Position numbers and translations under genes: made by a program. A stretch of 11,186 bases of DNA from JBAZDC01 sp041654595 (GTDB lineage: Bacteria > Pseudomonadota > Gammaproteobacteria > Burkholderiales > Burkholderiaceae_B): assembly GCA_964551305.1 (NCBI GenBank), contig CAZKBT010000084.1, positions 1-11,186 on the forward strand, in the 5' to 3' direction. The notes under the pieces were generated by a model that was not told the DNA's origin, made no database searches, and worked only from the letters and a program-made list of their open reading frames with translations. Shown one piece after another: positions 1 through 6,916 of the stretch; position 1 is the stretch's first letter; the number at the start of each line of letters is the position of its first letter.

Positions 1-75
1 AGCGGTGTAAGCCGGGAAGTCCGACGCAGCCTTTTTGACAAAGTCTGCGTCGGGCCAGGCTCCCCTCCATTCCAT
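1..75 (-). CDS. Possible partial gene downstream of dpaL (start only)
   Basis: Reading leftward, an ATG at 75-73 directly abuts the dpaL stop codon (78-76) and opens a frame that stays open for 25 codons to the window edge. It reads MEWRGAWPDADFV and then KKAASDFPAYTA. The composition (acidic, Ala-rich, no stops) is protein-like, and the tight junction would suit a third operon gene. I do not recognise the family. Against it, there is no convincing ribosome binding site, and the stretch contains a strong inverted repeat (21-53) that could instead be a transcription terminator. The sequence cannot decide between these two readings. Confidence 0.3.
   Translation of the reverse strand, partial: MEWRGAWPDADFVKKAASDFPAYTA
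21..53 (-). terminator. Strong hairpin after dpaL, candidate terminator
   Basis: A perfect 9-bp inverted repeat (CCGACGCAG at 21-29, CTGCGTCGG at 45-53) encloses a second 4-bp stem (CTTT 31-34 with AAAG 40-43), separated by one mismatch. It lies 23 bp past the dpaL stop codon. No T-tract follows on the dpaL-sense strand, so it is not a textbook intrinsic terminator. It may act as a 3'-end stabiliser, or it may sit inside a downstream coding start. Confidence 0.4.
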
Positions 76-1296
76 CTATTCAGAGGTTCGATAGGCCGTC
101 TGCCTGGCCTTCACCGCTGCGGCCGGCTCCCCGGCCAGCCGTTCATAGACTTGCGGTGCCGTCGCGCCCTCGGTATTCACAATCAATACGCGCGAGTGCG
201 AGTCGAGCCCCGCTTGCGCGAAAAGGCCGGGATCGCCGCGCAGAACCTCCATCGCCGCCAGCCCCGCCACACCCGACTCGCCGGCGACGATTGGAATGTC
301 CTCATCGCTTCCCTGGGCCAGGATACGCATCGCCGCGACGGCCATGTCGTCTTCGACCGTCATGAAGTGGTCGACGCTGGTGTCGAGGAACTTCCAGGCA
401 AGGGGCGACGTCTCGCCGCAAGCCAGCCCCGCCATGACCGAATCAACCGATCCGGCGGATTTCGCCGGATGGCCCGCCATTGCGCTTTGCAGAAGGCAAT
501 CGGCCTGCGCCGGTTCGACCACGATGAAATGCGGACGCCGCGGGCCGTGGTACTCCCACAAATAACTGATCAGCCCGGCGGCCATGCCTCCCACGCCGCC
601 TTGCAGAAAGACATGGGTGAATGCGCCGGCTTCGTTGGTGCGGGAACCGGTCTGCTCGATGATCTCGGCGGCAATGACCCCGTAGCCCTGCATGACATCG
701 CGCGGAATCTCTTCGTAGCCCTCATACGACGTATCGGAAACCACCTGCCAGCCATTGACGGCCGCCAGCCGTGCCGCTTCCTCGACCGACTCGTCGTAAT
801 TTCCCTTGACGCGGACGATTTCGGCGCCGAGTACGGCAATGGCCGATTCACGCTCCATGCTGACGTTGGCATGCAGCACGATCACGCACCGGCATCCCGC
901 GTCACGCGCCGCGGCGGCCAGGCCGCGGCCATGGTTGCCGTCGGTGGCGCTGATGACGGTGTAGTTCGCGAGCTGCGCCGCATAACGGCCCGTGAGAATG
1001 GCGGCGGAATCAAAATCGGGATTCAAACGCTTGAGCAAGCGAACCAGAGCAATGGGGGCGCCCAGCGCCTTGAAGCTGCCCAGGTCGGAACGCGCCGATT
1101 CGTCTTTTACACTGAAGCGCGCCACGCCGAGCTTGCGGGCAATGCCGGGCAGGTCGTAGAGCGGCGTCGCCTCAGAAGCAAGACCCGCCCACGAACCGAG
1201 CCACAAACGGCTTTCCCCGGTTCGCTCGATGCTCATGATTGAACGAAGTCCGGCGGGGTAGATATCGCGCCTTGCGCGGGGATTGGTGAACAACAT
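76..1296 (-). CDS. dpaL: 2,3-diaminopropionate ammonia-lyase
   Basis: This is a 406-residue fold-type II PLP enzyme that converts 2,3-diaminopropionate to pyruvate and two ammonia (YgeX/DpaL family, cytosolic). The PLP-lysine motif SFKALGAP puts the Schiff-base lysine at K76, and SATDGNHGRG supplies D119. These correspond to Lys77 and Asp120 of the E. coli enzyme as I recall it. The phosphate-binding glycine loop LQGGVGGMAAG is near residue 231. C267 and C293 match the cysteine pair reported to form a disulfide near the E. coli active site. The ATG at 1296 has GGAGA 8 nt upstream, supporting this start. It is the second gene of an operon, 35 bp after the M20 amidohydrolase, with a divergent Lrp-type regulator beyond. 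Length is normal for the family and the gene looks intact. A threonine dehydratase is the nearest alternative, but the SFKALGAP and TDGNHGRG forms favour DpaL. Confidence 0.93.
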   Translation of the reverse strand: MLFTNPRARRDIYPAGLRSIMSIERTGESRLWLGSWAGLASEATPLYDLPGIARKLGVARFSVKDESARSDLGSFKALGAPIALVRLLKRLNPDFDSAAILTGRYAAQLANYTVISATDGNHGRGLAAAARDAGCRCVIVLHANVSMERESAIAVLGAEIVRVKGNYDESVEEAARLAAVNGWQVVSDTSYEGYEEIPRDVMQGYGVIAAEIIEQTGSRTNEAGAFTHVFLQGGVGGMAAGLISYLWEYHGPRRPHFIVVEPAQADCLLQSAMAGHPAKSAGSVDSVMAGLACGETSPLAWKFLDTSVDHFMTVEDDMAVAAMRILAQGSDEDIPIVAGESGVAGLAAMEVLRGDPGLFAQAGLDSHSRVLIVNTEGATAPQVYERLAGEPAAAVKARQTAYRTSE

Positions 1297-1331
1297 GAAA
1301 CCGGTCTCCGGGAATTAAGAAAAATGGACAA

Positions 1332-2585
1332 TCAGCCTTGCGCCATGCGCCGGCGCACCACTTCCAACAGAACCTGGGCACCCTTGATGAGCTGATCATC
1401 GTCGGTATGCTCACGCGGGTTATGACTGATTCCGCCACGGCTGGGCACAAAAATCATGGCGGCCGGCGCAATGCGGGCGATCATCTGCGCATCATGGCCG
1501 GCGCCCGACGTCATGCGGCGATACGTAAAGCCGAAATCCCGCGTCGCCGCTTCTATGTCGCCGACGAGACCGGCATCGAAGGCCACCGGCTCGAAGCGCG
1601 CCAGGCGCTCCGTTTCGATCTTTACCCCCTCGCGCTCCGCGATCCACGCAAGAAAATCGGCGAAGCGCCGTTCGGCCGCCCGCAAACGTTCCTCGTCGGG
1701 ATCGCGCAAGTCGACGGTGAACGTCGCCTTGCGCGGTATGACGTTGATCACGTCCGGCTCCAGGCTGAGAGAACCCGTGGTCGCCAGCGTCGTGTCGGGC
1801 GCAGCGGCCACCACCTCCTCGCGCAGAAAGGCAATAACGGCCGCCGCCACATAGCCCGCATCGTGACGCAGGCGGGTGGGCGTCGTGCCGGCATGGTTGG
1901 CCGTGCCCTGAACGACGATCTTCTGCCACGAAATACCCTGCAAGCTTTCCACCACACCGATCAGGCGGCCCTCGGCTTCCAGAATGGGGCCTTGCTCGAT
2001 ATGCAATTCCAGATACTCGTGCGGCACGATGGAACCCGGCTCGAAATCACCCGCATAAGCGATGCGTTCGAGCTCGTCGCCCAGGCGCGTACCATCAGTG
2101 CCGAGGGTATCCAGCGCCTGTTGCAGCGGCAGCCCGCCCGCATAGACCAGCGAGCCCATCATGTCGGGCTGGTAGCGCACGCCTTCCTCGTTGGTGAAGG
2201 CCGCGACGATGATGGAACGCGCGGGCGACACGCCCGCTTTGCGATAGGCCCGCACCACCGCCAGCCCGGCCAGCACGCCGTAGCAGCCATCGAGGGCCCC
2301 GGCATTGCTTACCGTATCGATATGGGAGCCGATCATCAGCGGACGGGAATCGCCGCCGGCGGCCGGGGCATGCAGAACGCCGAAGATATTGCCGATGCGG
2401 TCGATACGCACGTCGAGTTGAAGCTCGCGCATCCACTGCACCAGCAGGTCGCGCCCCGCCTTGTCGGCATCGGTCAGCGCAATGCGCGTGCGGCCTTCCC
2501 CATGAACGTCCGCCCCCACATCGCCCAGGGTTTCAAGTTGCGCGAGCAGACGTTCTGGTTCCAGTGACAAGGCTTGCATGGGCAT
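1332..2585 (-). CDS. M20-family amidohydrolase, hydantoinase/carbamoylase type
   Basis: This is a 417-residue binuclear-metal amidase of the M20 group that includes N-carbamoyl-L-amino-acid hydrolase, allantoate amidohydrolase and beta-ureidopropionase. Metal-site motifs appear in the expected order: IGSHIDTV (H88), ALDGCYGV (D99), FTNEEGVRY (E133/E134), ELHIEQGP (H195) and GISHNPREHT (H388). The central lid/dimerisation domain has the family signature ANHAGTTP near H231. An upstream in-frame ATG exists at 2609, but GGAGG lies 9 nt before the ATG at 2585, so the shorter start is preferred. The dpaL gene follows 35 bp later. The enzyme may therefore release diaminopropionate or another amino acid from an N-acyl or N-carbamoyl precursor, which dpaL then degrades. 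The exact substrate cannot be read from sequence. E. coli pairs DpaL (YgeX) with another M20 enzyme (YgeY), a parallel arrangement. Confidence 0.88.
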   Translation of the reverse strand: MPMQALSLEPERLLAQLETLGDVGADVHGEGRTRIALTDADKAGRDLLVQWMRELQLDVRIDRIGNIFGVLHAPAAGGDSRPLMIGSHIDTVSNAGALDGCYGVLAGLAVVRAYRKAGVSPARSIIVAAFTNEEGVRYQPDMMGSLVYAGGLPLQQALDTLGTDGTRLGDELERIAYAGDFEPGSIVPHEYLELHIEQGPILEAEGRLIGVVESLQGISWQKIVVQGTANHAGTTPTRLRHDAGYVAAAVIAFLREEVVAAAPDTTLATTGSLSLEPDVINVIPRKATFTVDLRDPDEERLRAAERRFADFLAWIAEREGVKIETERLARFEPVAFDAGLVGDIEAATRDFGFTYRRMTSGAGHDAQMIARIAPAAMIFVPSRGGISHNPREHTDDDQLIKGAQVLLEVVRRRMAQG

Positions 2586-2710
2586 GTGAATGGTCCTCCG
2601 ACTCCGCATGACGAAATTTTATCTTCCTTATGGGTATAATTTTTCTGCGAATCACGGCAATTATCTGAACTTTTAATCAAGTTTCCCCACCCTTTCGTGC
2701 CAGCCGTTCA
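2586..2710. promoter_or_regulatory. Divergent promoter region, amidohydrolase/dpaL operon versus lrp-like gene
   Basis: The 125-bp spacer between divergent genes is much more AT-rich than its surroundings. On the plus strand a perfect TATAAT (2635-2640) would start transcription about 65 nt before the regulator ATG, with no clear -35 box. On the minus strand a weaker pair is visible, TTGCCG with a 16-bp spacer to TATACC (4/6 matches each). The two -10 elements overlap, so one bound Lrp-type protein could control both directions, as is common in this family. No operator is certain. Confidence 0.55.
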
Positions 2711-3208
2711 ATGACAACAAAACTCGATCGCTACGACCGCCTGCTGCTTGCGGCCATTCAAGAAAACGCCCAGGTGCCGCAAAGCGAATTGGGGGCACGC
2801 GTCAACCTGTCCACGGCGGCGGTGAACCGCCGACTCAGGCAGCTTAAGCGGGAAGGCGTCATCGAGCGCTATACGGCATGTCTGAACCCAAAAGCCGTCG
2901 GCTATGCATTGACCATCATCGTCGAAGTCGAGGTGGAGAGCGAACGCGCAGACCTCCTGGATGAAATGCGAAAGAGCTTCGAAGCGTGCCCGCAGATTCA
3001 ACAGTGCTATTACGTGGCCGGGGAATGCGATTTCGTGCTGATTTTTGTCGTGCGCGACATGGAACAGTACGTAGCGCTGACGCGGCGTCTTTTCCATGGA
3101 AACAATAATGTCAAGACGTTCAGAACCATTGTCGCCATGGACAGGATAAAAACGGGAATGAATGTGCCGATCGACGGGATCGGTGATGGTGAGAGCCAGC
3201 ATGCTTGA
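2711..3208 (+). CDS. Lrp/AsnC family transcriptional regulator
   Basis: This 165-residue DNA-binding regulator has typical Lrp/AsnC architecture. The N-terminal winged helix-turn-helix spans about residues 5-60 (LDRYDRLLLAAIQ, then NLSTAAVNRRLRQLKREGVI). The C-terminal RAM/ligand-binding domain spans about residues 65-150 and carries the family hallmark CYYVAGECDFVL (residues 99-110). Such proteins form octamers or dimers that sense amino acids. It is transcribed away from the amidohydrolase/dpaL operon across a 125-bp spacer, so it is most likely the local regulator of that operon, and diaminopropionate or a related amino acid is a reasonable inferred effector. No clear Shine-Dalgarno sequence precedes the ATG at 2711, although domain alignment supports this start. 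It converges with dsbG, whose stop lies 153 bp downstream. The gene looks intact. Confidence 0.92.
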   Translation: MTTKLDRYDRLLLAAIQENAQVPQSELGARVNLSTAAVNRRLRQLKREGVIERYTACLNPKAVGYALTIIVEVEVESERADLLDEMRKSFEACPQIQQCYYVAGECDFVLIFVVRDMEQYVALTRRLFHGNNNVKTFRTIVAMDRIKTGMNVPIDGIGDGESQHA

Positions 3209-3361
3209 CCACGCTGGCACATGGGGCGGGCAAGGCGGTGGCGACGGCTTCCGCATCAACGGTGATGCGTATATCGGCTTCAGACGCATCCCACCTGAGA
3301 TTCATTGCATTGTTGCGCGCCCGTTGAAGGGCTGCGGCCGTCGACGCGTGGAGAAGTGCTT
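3209..3361. other. Convergent intergenic spacer with hairpins
   Basis: This is the gap between the ends of the Lrp-like gene and dsbG. A 7-bp stem with a four-base loop lies at 3252-3269 (CGCATCA, loop ACGG, TGATGCG). A weaker stem, GCCAGC (3195-3200) with GCTGGC (3213-3218), overlaps the end of the regulator gene. Neither is followed by a T-run. They may serve as bidirectional terminators, but the support is weak. The minus strand also has a protein-like open stretch here (see findings). Confidence 0.3.
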
Positions 3362-4135
3362 TCAGCGCGGCCCCAGCACGTCGGCCAAGGCGTCTCCCTG
3401 CGGCATGCCGTTGTACTTCTGAATCAGCCCATCGCTGCCTTGAACGATGATGCCGGGCGTACCCCGGAACCCCAACGACATCATGAGAAGCTGGTTATCC
3501 TGGAGCGTCTCGGCCACATCCTCCGAAACTGTTTCGGCGGGTGTAATGCCGCCCTTGTCGTAAGTCACTTCGTTTTCCCGAAGCGCGGCCGACGGATCGG
3601 AGGCACCAAGAATAGCCGCTGCCTTGGCCGGGCTGTCTTCCTTGATAATGCCTACCAACAAGTGACGCAACTGGACTTTGCCCGCCTCCACCCAGGGCCG
3701 CGCGGCTTCCCAGAACATATGGCAATAGGGGCAATTGGCGTCGGTAAACGTGTAAACAATGCGTGGCGCGTCAGCGTCTCCATCGGGCACCCATGTCGCG
3801 GATTCCAATAATGCCCACTCCTGATCACTCATCGGCTTGGCGACCAGATTCTCCAGCGTCTCCTTATCGACCATTCGCCCTTCCGCATCGAGGCGCGTAC
3901 CCGCGATGGCGTGGCCGTCCGGCAAGACATAGACGGCGATGGGCTCATCGCCCGCTACGCCGGCGAAGCCTCGCGCGCTCTCACCCGCTTCAAACTCATG
4001 CAGGATGCTGACGCCCTGGGCCTCCAGCGCCCGGATGACCGGAGGATGCCCCGCGTCCTTCGCCTGTGCGTGCCCCGCCATCAACACAAGAGGAGCAGCT
4101 GCGATAAGCGAAAAAATGACTCGCTGTGAAAACAT
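3362..4135 (-). CDS. dsbG: Thiol:disulfide interchange protein DsbG (periplasmic)
   Basis: This is a DsbC/DsbG-type periplasmic disulfide isomerase or sulfenic-acid reductase of 257 residues, close to E. coli DsbG. Residues 1-25 form a signal peptide (hydrophobic stretch FSLIAAAPLVLMAGHAQA). A DsbC-like N-terminal dimerisation domain runs to about residue 100. The thioredoxin-fold domain has the active site TDANCPYCHMFWE (C135, C138) and the cis-proline loop FRGTPGI (T226-P227). A longer frame begins at 4201, but AAGGA lies just before the ATG at 4135 and the signal peptide starts there, so 4135 is chosen. It is the last gene of the operon, 62 bp after the TlpA-like gene. DsbD or the TlpA-like protein, encoded just upstream, would keep it reduced. 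It could equally be named DsbC-like; the CPYC active site fits DsbG. Confidence 0.9.
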   Translation of the reverse strand: MFSQRVIFSLIAAAPLVLMAGHAQAKDAGHPPVIRALEAQGVSILHEFEAGESARGFAGVAGDEPIAVYVLPDGHAIAGTRLDAEGRMVDKETLENLVAKPMSDQEWALLESATWVPDGDADAPRIVYTFTDANCPYCHMFWEAARPWVEAGKVQLRHLLVGIIKEDSPAKAAAILGASDPSAALRENEVTYDKGGITPAETVSEDVAETLQDNQLLMMSLGFRGTPGIIVQGSDGLIQKYNGMPQGDALADVLGPR

Positions 4136-4197
4136 GGTTGTTCCTTGTCTATATCGATTCAAATGCGGATCCCCCAGCTTTGAACGTCCGCATGGCT
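4136..4197 (-). promoter_or_regulatory. tlpA-dsbG spacer with hairpin
   Basis: This 62-bp spacer is the longest gap between any two genes of the operon. It holds an inverted repeat, ATGCGGA (4163-4169) with TCCGCAT (4187-4193), and the AAGGA ribosome binding site of dsbG. Together with the stronger hairpin at the end of the preceding gene (4206-4227), it could protect or process the mRNA and set DsbG output apart from DsbD and TlpA. That role is inferred. Confidence 0.35.
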
Positions 4198-5031
4198 TCA
4201 TTTATCGACCCTCGACGCCGAGGGTCGGTCGAAACGGCGCAGTATCTTGTCTTTGAGGCCGGGCATCGTGATTTCCCCCAAATGCGAATCCACCTGCCGA
4301 CCCTGGGCGTCAAAAAACAAAGTGGTGGGCAGGCCTCGCGACTGCACCGCTTGCATGGCCTGCGACGTGGGATCAAGCAGTACATCCCTCAGATTCAAGC
4401 CTTCACTGTCCAGGAAATCCTGCGCTTTTTTTGCGGTTTCGCCTTGGTTCACCAGAACGAAGGCAACGTCGGGAAACTCTGACTGGGCTTGTTCGAACGC
4501 AGGCATCTCGCGACGGCATGGCGGGCACCAGCTCGCCCAGAGGTTGAGCACCACCGGCCGCCCCTGGTAATCGCTTAATGCTACCGGCCGCTCATCCAAT
4601 GTGGTCAATTGCAAATCCGGCAGGGGCGGGGCGGAACGCATCAACAGGCTCAATACGCTATTGGCGAGGACCCAGACCACGACACCGACGACGATGCCTG
4701 CCATGGCGGGGCGGCGCAGCACCGTCACCGGGCGGGTTCGCCACCAGACGAACGCAAGCGCTACCGGTATGCCGGCCCACCAGGCAAATCCACCGTCGCC
4801 GATGGCAATCATGGACATGGGCGACGCCGAGTATTCCGGCCACCACTGGGCGATGTAGGCCAGGCGGGCCGCCAGGAAGCCCCAGAACGCCGCATCGAGC
4901 AACATGCCTCCGGCCGCCCTGCGCGGCGTTTCGGGCACCATCCGCGCGACATTGCGCGCCACCGTCCATGCCAGGAGCAGAGCGCCGCCGACCACAATTG
5001 TCTGGATAGAGAAGGGACCGACGCCAATCAT
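4198..5031 (-). CDS. TlpA/DsbE-like thioredoxin-fold protein with Lgt-like membrane N-terminus
   Basis: This 277-residue inner-membrane protein has its redox domain in the periplasm. Residues 1-133 contain about four hydrophobic segments that resemble part of the prolipoprotein diacylglyceryl transferase (Lgt) fold (GFLAARLAYIAQWWPEY, then GDGGFAWWAGIPVALAFVWW). The Lgt catalytic arginine/asparagine signature is absent, so this part probably serves only as an anchor or electron path. Residues 135-277 are a TlpA/ResA-type thioredoxin domain with the active site LNLWASWCPPCRREM (C169, C172) and cis-proline SRGLPTT (P235). The start overlaps the dsbD stop as ATGA at 5028-5031, indicating translational coupling. 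Its likely role is to take electrons from DsbD and reduce DsbG or other periplasmic thiols. Copper-linked Dsb loci in Pseudomonas keep a similar protein between dsbD and dsbG (from memory). Confidence 0.87.
   Translation of the reverse strand: MIGVGPFSIQTIVVGGALLLAWTVARNVARMVPETPRRAAGGMLLDAAFWGFLAARLAYIAQWWPEYSASPMSMIAIGDGGFAWWAGIPVALAFVWWRTRPVTVLRRPAMAGIVVGVVVWVLANSVLSLLMRSAPPLPDLQLTTLDERPVALSDYQGRPVVLNLWASWCPPCRREMPAFEQAQSEFPDVAFVLVNQGETAKKAQDFLDSEGLNLRDVLLDPTSQAMQAVQSRGLPTTLFFDAQGRQVDSHLGEITMPGLKDKILRRFDRPSASRVDK
4206..4227 (-). repeat. GC-rich perfect hairpin inside the 3' end of the tlpA-like gene
   Basis: A 9-bp perfect inverted repeat (CGACCCTCG at 4206-4214, CGAGGGTCG at 4219-4227) has a four-base loop and can be extended by a G-U and an A-U pair. 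It falls within the last codons of the tlpA-like gene, just before its stop. No T-run follows, so full termination is unlikely. A transcript-stability, attenuation or Rho-pausing role before dsbG is possible. Confidence 0.5.
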
Positions 5032-6869
5032 GATATGCCCGCTTCATTCAGGCGAGCCAGGAATTCGCCCGCGTTGATCTCGCCCACCACGCGCAGATCT
5101 CTGCGTTCGGTGCCATCCGGCCCCACGAGTATGAGGGTGGGCGGCCCCATGACGCCCCAGTGCTTGAGCAACTCTTTGTCCGTGGCGTCATTGCGCGTAA
5201 CGTCGGGCCGCACAATCCGCAGCTTTGCCATTCGCGCGGCAACGGCGGGGTCTCCAAAAACATTGCGTTCGATCACATGGCAACTGACGCACCAGTCGGC
5301 GTAGAAATCGATCAATGTCCATTGGCCACGCGCTGCGGCGTCGGCCAGGCGTGCATCGACATCCTCGACCGATTTGGCCGCAACGTAGTTCGGCGTGGCG
5401 GCCACCGTGCCAGCGACCGCCGCGCCGCGCAGATGCGCGAGAGGCTGTGAGACGGAGTCGCCTCCAGAGGCGGCGCCCACCAGCATCAGCACTGACCAAA
5501 GGCCGGCGAATACCGCGCCTGAGCGCAAGGCCCAGGCCAGCCGCTGCCTTGCGGCAACGGCCTGTGCCCACGCCACGAGGCCGATGGCCATCGATAGCAC
5601 CCAGACGCCCCACAGCAGCAGGCTCAGCGTGCCCGGCAGAAAACGGGTCAGCATCATCACGGCCATGCCCACCATGACGTAGCCAAAAGCCACACGCACG
5701 CGATCCATCCATGCGCCGGGCTTGGGCAGGACACGAGCGCCGAATACGGCAATCGCCAACAACGGCAGCCCCATGCCCAGCCCCAGCGCGAACAGTGCCA
5801 GGCCGCCTTGGAGGGCACTGCCCGTCTGCCCGATATACAACAGCGCGCCTGCCAAGGGGGCGGTCATGCAGGGCCCCACCAACAGCGCCGACAGAAAACC
5901 CAGTGCGGCGGCGCCGGCAAGGCTGCCGCCAGTACGCCCCCGCCCCGCTGCTTCGACACGGTTCATGAGCGCGGATGGCAGGCGCAGTTCGAACAAGCCG
6001 AACAAAGAGCTTGCGAGGATGAGAAACAGCGCGGCGAATGCCCCCAGCAGCCATGGCGACTGCAAGGTGGCCTGGAGATTGGCGCCGGCCAGGCCGGCGG
6101 CCACACCTACGGCCGCATACGTGCCCGCCATCGCCAACACGTAGGACAACGACATGGCCAGCGCTTTCCTGGGCCTGGCCCGGCTGCCGACGACCATGGA
6201 GGAGACGATGGGGATCATCGGCAACGTGCAAGGCGTAAAGGCCAGCATCAGGCCGAATCCGAAGAACAGCAAGGTTCCGGCAACCGGGCCGAGCGAGGCG
6301 AGCCGTTGGGCCGCCGCCTGGTCTTCCGCAATATTGGCCGTGGAATGCGGGGCGTTCGCCATAGGCTTTTCTTGCAGAGCGAAGCTGGCAGCGGAGGCCC
6401 CGCTTTCATCGGAGGACCGCCCGCCCCCCACCGAACCTGATAGATCGATGCGTATGGTTTCGGGCGGATAGCAGATGCCCTCTTCCGCGCACCCTTGCCA
6501 ATGCAGTGTCAATGGGCCCGATGCCGTCGCCGGGAAACGCAAATGGGCGGAGTTGCCGGTGTAGATTACGGTGTCGCCGAAGAATTCATCATGCCGGGGC
6601 GTGCCTGCAGGCAGATCGAGGTTGACTTCATCTCCGGCACCGTCGACCAGCTTCAATGAATGGCGATAGACATAATAATCGTCGGCGATCCGGCCTTGGA
6701 CCACATGGTCACTTCCTTCCTGCCGCATTTCCCCAAGCGTGAAAACCTCCGACGCCTCAAGAAATTCGGGCTGTGCGCCCCAAGAAAACAGGCCAGTGTC
6801 CGCCCAGGCGCTTCCCATGGCGAAACAACATACGATCAAGGCCGCGCGGGCGATCCGGTAGACAGACAA
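5028..6869 (-). CDS. dsbD: Thiol:disulfide interchange protein DsbD, TTG start
   Basis: This inner-membrane reductase carries electrons from cytosolic thioredoxin to periplasmic DsbG/TlpA partners. It is 613 residues from the preferred start. Domains in order: signal peptide (about 1-23, ending GSAWA); N-terminal immunoglobulin-like domain with the redox pair in QGCAEEGICYPPE (C127, C133); a low-complexity linker (about 145-190); an eight-helix membrane domain with FTPCTLPM (C214) and VGPCMTAP (C334); and a C-terminal thioredoxin domain with FYADWCVSCHVIE (C527, C530) and cis-Pro GPPTL. All six catalytic cysteines are present. No ATG start fits. A TTG at 6869 has GGAGG 8 nt upstream and gives a clean signal peptide. 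A second in-frame TTG at 6884 is less likely because only AAGG precedes it. It follows the sensor-kinase gene by 47 bp and overlaps the next gene by 4 bp, so it is the central gene of the operon. Confidence 0.93.
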   Translation of the reverse strand: MSVYRIARAALIVCCFAMGSAWADTGLFSWGAQPEFLEASEVFTLGEMRQEGSDHVVQGRIADDYYVYRHSLKLVDGAGDEVNLDLPAGTPRHDEFFGDTVIYTGNSAHLRFPATASGPLTLHWQGCAEEGICYPPETIRIDLSGSVGGGRSSDESGASAASFALQEKPMANAPHSTANIAEDQAAAQRLASLGPVAGTLLFFGFGLMLAFTPCTLPMIPIVSSMVVGSRARPRKALAMSLSYVLAMAGTYAAVGVAAGLAGANLQATLQSPWLLGAFAALFLILASSLFGLFELRLPSALMNRVEAAGRGRTGGSLAGAAALGFLSALLVGPCMTAPLAGALLYIGQTGSALQGGLALFALGLGMGLPLLAIAVFGARVLPKPGAWMDRVRVAFGYVMVGMAVMMLTRFLPGTLSLLLWGVWVLSMAIGLVAWAQAVAARQRLAWALRSGAVFAGLWSVLMLVGAASGGDSVSQPLAHLRGAAVAGTVAATPNYVAAKSVEDVDARLADAAARGQWTLIDFYADWCVSCHVIERNVFGDPAVAARMAKLRIVRPDVTRNDATDKELLKHWGVMGPPTLILVGPDGTERRDLRVVGEINAGEFLARLNEAGIS

Positions 6870-6890
6870 GCTGAAGTCCTCCAAGCTGAA
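6867..6890 (-). promoter_or_regulatory. dsbD translation start region with duplicated TTG context
   Basis: The 9-mer CAAGCTGAA (plus strand) occurs at 6867-6875 and again at 6882-6890, six bases apart. On the coding strand this repeats TTCAGCTTG, giving two in-frame TTG codons, each preceded by a purine-rich stretch (AAGG before the first, GGAGG before the second). The second is preferred. The arrangement suggests a small tandem duplication around the initiation site. Confidence 0.55.
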
Positions 6891-6916
6891 CTACCTTGGA
6901 TGATGCGCTCGCCGGA

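Noticed and set aside
151..1242. Long plus-strand open frame (363 codons) opposite dpaL
   Set aside because: It is antisense to a well-supported enzyme gene, has Arg/His-rich composition and shows no recognisable motifs. It is a GC-rich shadow frame.
1338..2567. Long plus-strand open frame (409 codons) opposite the amidohydrolase
   Set aside because: It is antisense to a gene with complete metal-binding motifs, its composition is shadow-like and no domain is recognised.
2708..3289. Minus-strand open frame (193 codons) opposite the Lrp-like gene
   Set aside because: It is a shadow frame. The plus strand encodes a complete Lrp/AsnC protein.
5188..6231. Minus-strand open frame (347 codons) within dsbD
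   Set aside because: It is an alternate frame of dsbD, Arg/Gly-rich with no domain, while dsbD carries all its catalytic cysteines and helices.
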